From Pseudomonadota bacterium (lineage in GTDB: Bacteria; Pseudomonadota; Alphaproteobacteria; Acetobacterales; Acetobacteraceae), in contig JAKBCD010000059.1 of assembly GCA_021808205.1 (NCBI GenBank), positions 1 to 7,795 of the forward strand: a stretch of DNA of 7,795 nt. Reading direction: 5' to 3'. Positions 6,171 to 7,795 of this stretch are shown piece by piece. A program made the position numbers and the translations under genes. Within the stretch, counting starts at the first letter, position 1, and every line of letters begins with the position of its first letter. A model generated the notes under the pieces. The model ran no database searches. It was not told the origin of the DNA and was given only the letters and a program-made list of their open reading frames with translations.

Positions 6171-6950
6171 ATGGAGTTACTGGACGCGCTGAGGCTGCAA
6201 TGGGAGTGGGGAGCGGATGAGGCGTTGCTGGACGCGCCGCAGGACCGCCGCCACGCGCCGCCGCCAACCCCGTTGGCTTTCCAGAAACCCGCGGCCGCGC
6301 CACCAGCGCCGCGCCGCGCCGCATCCACCACGCTCGCCGGGCCAGAAGAGGCGGCACGCATTGCCGCCAGTTGCATGAGCCTGGATGAGCTGGAGACCGC
6401 CATGCGCGGCTTTTCCGGCTGCGCATTGCGGGATACCGCAACCCAGCTTGTGTTCGCTGATGGCGCCGCGGATGCACGCCTGGTGATTGTGGGCGAGGCG
6501 CCAGGCGGCGAGGAAGACCGCGCCGGCAAACCTTTTATCGGCCCCGCGGGGCAATTGCTGGACCAGATGCTCCGCACCATCGGGCTGGACCGCACCAAAG
6601 TGCGCATCATCAACACCGTGCCATGGCGCCCGCCCGGCAACCGCACGCCCACGGAAAGTGAAATTGCCCTTTGCCTACCTTTTTTGCACCGGCAGATCGC
6701 GTTGGTAGCGCCCCTGGGGCTGCTTACCCTTGGCGCCGTGGCGACCAAGGCCCTGCTGGGAACAGAAGCACAAAACGGCATCCGGCGGGTGCGCGGGCAA
6801 TGGCGGCAAGCGCGAATCGAAGGATTGCCAGACCCGCTACCCTGCCTGCCCAGCTACCACCCGGCTTATTTGCTGCGCACGCCGCTCGCCAAACGCGACT
6901 CCTGGCAGGACATGCTGCAAATGCGTGCATGGCTGGAAACGCAAACCTGA
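6171..6950 (+). CDS. Uracil-DNA glycosylase, family-4-like, with incomplete Fe-S ligand set
   Basis: Excises uracil from DNA, starting base-excision repair. The 259-residue protein has a short helical N-terminus (MELLDALRLQWEWGADEAL), a Pro/Ala-rich linker (about 29-50), then the glycosylase domain. Catalytic motif 1 is GEAPGGEEDRAGKPFIG (108-124), the family-4 type. INTVPWRPPGNRTPT lies at 147-161 and the motif-3 histidine in SYHPAYLLR (228-236). Family 4 enzymes usually carry four Fe-S cysteines; here Cys84 and Cys168 remain, but the first is Phe81 and the third is Trp152. I recall the same Trp in other alphaproteobacterial members, so this is probably a lineage feature and not decay. The UDGX-type insertion loop is not seen. 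ATG 6171 has no good Shine-Dalgarno; a GATAAT ending 9 nt before it could give a nearly leaderless mRNA. It is divergent from ETF-QO. Confidence 0.93.
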   Translation: MELLDALRLQWEWGADEALLDAPQDRRHAPPPTPLAFQKPAAAPPAPRRAASTTLAGPEEAARIAASCMSLDELETAMRGFSGCALRDTATQLVFADGAADARLVIVGEAPGGEEDRAGKPFIGPAGQLLDQMLRTIGLDRTKVRIINTVPWRPPGNRTPTESEIALCLPFLHRQIALVAPLGLLTLGAVATKALLGTEAQNGIRRVRGQWRQARIEGLPDPLPCLPSYHPAYLLRTPLAKRDSWQDMLQMRAWLETQT

Positions 6951-7037
6951 TTAACTAAACTTTCATAGCGTTAATCCAGATTCTTCTCTGGAACTCTGCG
7001 GCGAACTATGGCAAAAATGTGGTAGAGTGAGCGACCG

Positions 7038-7052
7038 CCTTTTGAAAAAAGG
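7038..7052. other. Small hairpin in the gap between the glycosylase and transglycosylase genes
   Basis: CCTTTT (7038-7043) pairs with AAAAGG (7047-7052) around a 3-nt loop. The 156-nt gap 6951-7106 also holds a 6-bp stem TCCAGA/TCTGGA (6975-6980 and 6987-6992). Neither is followed by a T-run, so neither is a convincing terminator. The gap must hold any independent promoter of the transglycosylase gene, but I see no good -35/-10 pair in it. Confidence 0.25.
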
Positions 7053-7106
7053 TGTATGGCGCCGTTAGGGCTTGCGTCATGGCCAGGACCTGTGTAGGCC
7101 AGCGCC

Positions 7107-7795
7107 ATGCGAGGAGCCATCAAACCGCTCTCCCGCCTTAAAGTGACGCGCTCGGCCTTTGCCGCCGTGTCCGTTTTTGCTCTTGTCTGCATGGTGCCCA
7201 TGCAGGGGTGGGCAAAGTCCCTTGATGAGGGACAAAGGCCGGGAACGACGACGCCCCCCACCCCGCCGGATAGTGGCACCAATGGGGATTCTGTAGCTTA
7301 TGCCGTACCGCGCAACGCTCCCTCGGGCGATGTGGAAGTGGTGCTGCCTCAGCCACTGGCACCTAGCGACGTGGTATTTTACCAACGCGCCTTGCAATTG
7401 CAGGCGCAGGGGGATTTCAGCGCCTCCAACCAGATGCTGCAGCGTGTATCGGACACTGGCCTTACCGGAGTGGTTCTGGCTGAACGGTATTTGAGCAATA
7501 ACTATATCACCAAACCGGCGGAACTGACCGCTTGGTGGGCGAAATATTCTACTGAGCCAGAAGCCCCAGCCATTTACGAGCTGATGCAGCATAAGCTGAC
7601 ACGCGTTGAAATGCCGGCTCCACCACAGCTATCTCTGCTGCCGGAAGAAACGCTGAGCGCCCACGGCGCGGCGCGGCCTTGTTCCGCGCCGGAAAGTGCT
7701 GCCTGGCGCCGTGAATTCATGACCGGGCTTGATGAATGGAAGCAAGGCAACCTCACCGCCGCCGCGGATGATTTCCGCCAGGGCGCCGAAATGCA
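7107..7795 (+). CDS. N-terminal part of a secreted Slt-type lytic transglycosylase, 3' truncated by the window edge
   Basis: An open frame runs from ATG 7107 to the window end, giving 229 residues; an in-frame TAG at 7095 fixes this as the first possible start. The N-terminus is a Sec-type signal peptide: basic residues (K6, R10, K12, R15), a hydrophobic core (about 16-32), and a likely cleavage after Ala36 in QGWA-KS. A Pro/Thr/Gly-rich low-complexity linker follows (about 43-62). Helical, TPR-like sequence comes next: FYQRALQLQAQGDFSASNQML, LTGVVLAERYLSNNYITKPAELTAWWAKY and IYELM. This matches the superhelical U-domain of alphaproteobacterial soluble lytic murein transglycosylases, as I recall them. 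FMTGLDEWKQGNLTAAADDF near the edge is a further repeat of that type. The catalytic SLT domain would lie beyond the window and is not seen. Predicted role: periplasmic cleavage of peptidoglycan glycan strands with 1,6-anhydro-MurNAc formation. The ribosome site is weak. Confidence 0.75.
   Translation, partial: MRGAIKPLSRLKVTRSAFAAVSVFALVCMVPMQGWAKSLDEGQRPGTTTPPTPPDSGTNGDSVAYAVPRNAPSGDVEVVLPQPLAPSDVVFYQRALQLQAQGDFSASNQMLQRVSDTGLTGVVLAERYLSNNYITKPAELTAWWAKYSTEPEAPAIYELMQHKLTRVEMPAPPQLSLLPEETLSAHGAARPCSAPESAAWRREFMTGLDEWKQGNLTAAADDFRQGAEM

Noticed and set aside
7217..7233. Perfect 6-bp inverted repeat GTCCCT/AGGGAC in the transglycosylase gene
   Set aside because: It lies inside the coding sequence just after the signal peptide, and a short repeat of this kind is expected by chance.
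7077..7592. Minus-strand open frame of 171 codons opposite the transglycosylase
   Set aside because: The plus-strand frame has a good signal peptide and family-like helical repeats, while the minus-strand frame has neither signal nor domain.

Overview
The window is GC-rich and densely coding. It looks like a core chromosomal segment of an alphaproteobacterium, most likely an acetic-acid-type bacterium (Acetobacteraceae) or close relative. This placement is inference from gene families and order: a C-terminal Hint-domain protein, a metK/trmB neighbourhood, an ETF-QO gene divergent from a family-4-like uracil-DNA glycosylase, and a following Slt-type lytic transglycosylase. I see no tRNA, rRNA, CRISPR, insertion sequence or phage gene.

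Layout. (1) 1-685, plus strand: the C-terminal end of a larger protein closing with a Hint (hedgehog/intein-type) domain. (2) 735-6069, minus strand, in transcription order: ETF-ubiquinone oxidoreductase (6069-4435), dapB (4429-3668, only 5 nt after ETF-QO), an 80-nt leader, metK (3587-2400), a 94-nt gap with an 11-bp hairpin, an EamA/DMT transporter (2305-1400), and trmB (1403-735, overlapping the transporter by 4 nt). (3) 6070-6170: a divergent control region with two related 11-bp palindromes. (4) 6171-6950, plus strand: a uracil-DNA glycosylase lacking two of the four usual Fe-S cysteines. (5) 7107-7795, plus strand: the N-terminal part of a secreted lytic transglycosylase that runs off the window.

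How the genes relate. MetK makes S-adenosylmethionine and TrmB uses it to methylate G46 of tRNA; the transporter sits between them and is probably co-translated with trmB. ETF-QO passes electrons from fatty-acid and amino-acid dehydrogenases to ubiquinone. DapB makes tetrahydrodipicolinate for lysine and peptidoglycan, and the transglycosylase at the right edge remodels peptidoglycan.

The most interesting signal is the dapB-metK leader (3588-3664). It can form a hairpin that hides the whole metK Shine-Dalgarno G-run, a second hairpin directly abutting it, and a competing long-range helix that pairs with the first hairpin's loop. A plausible promoter lies in an AT-rich tail of dapB just upstream. 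This resembles a translational riboswitch or other cis-regulator of SAM synthesis. I do not recognise it as one of the known SAM riboswitch classes, but I could not run a covariance search.
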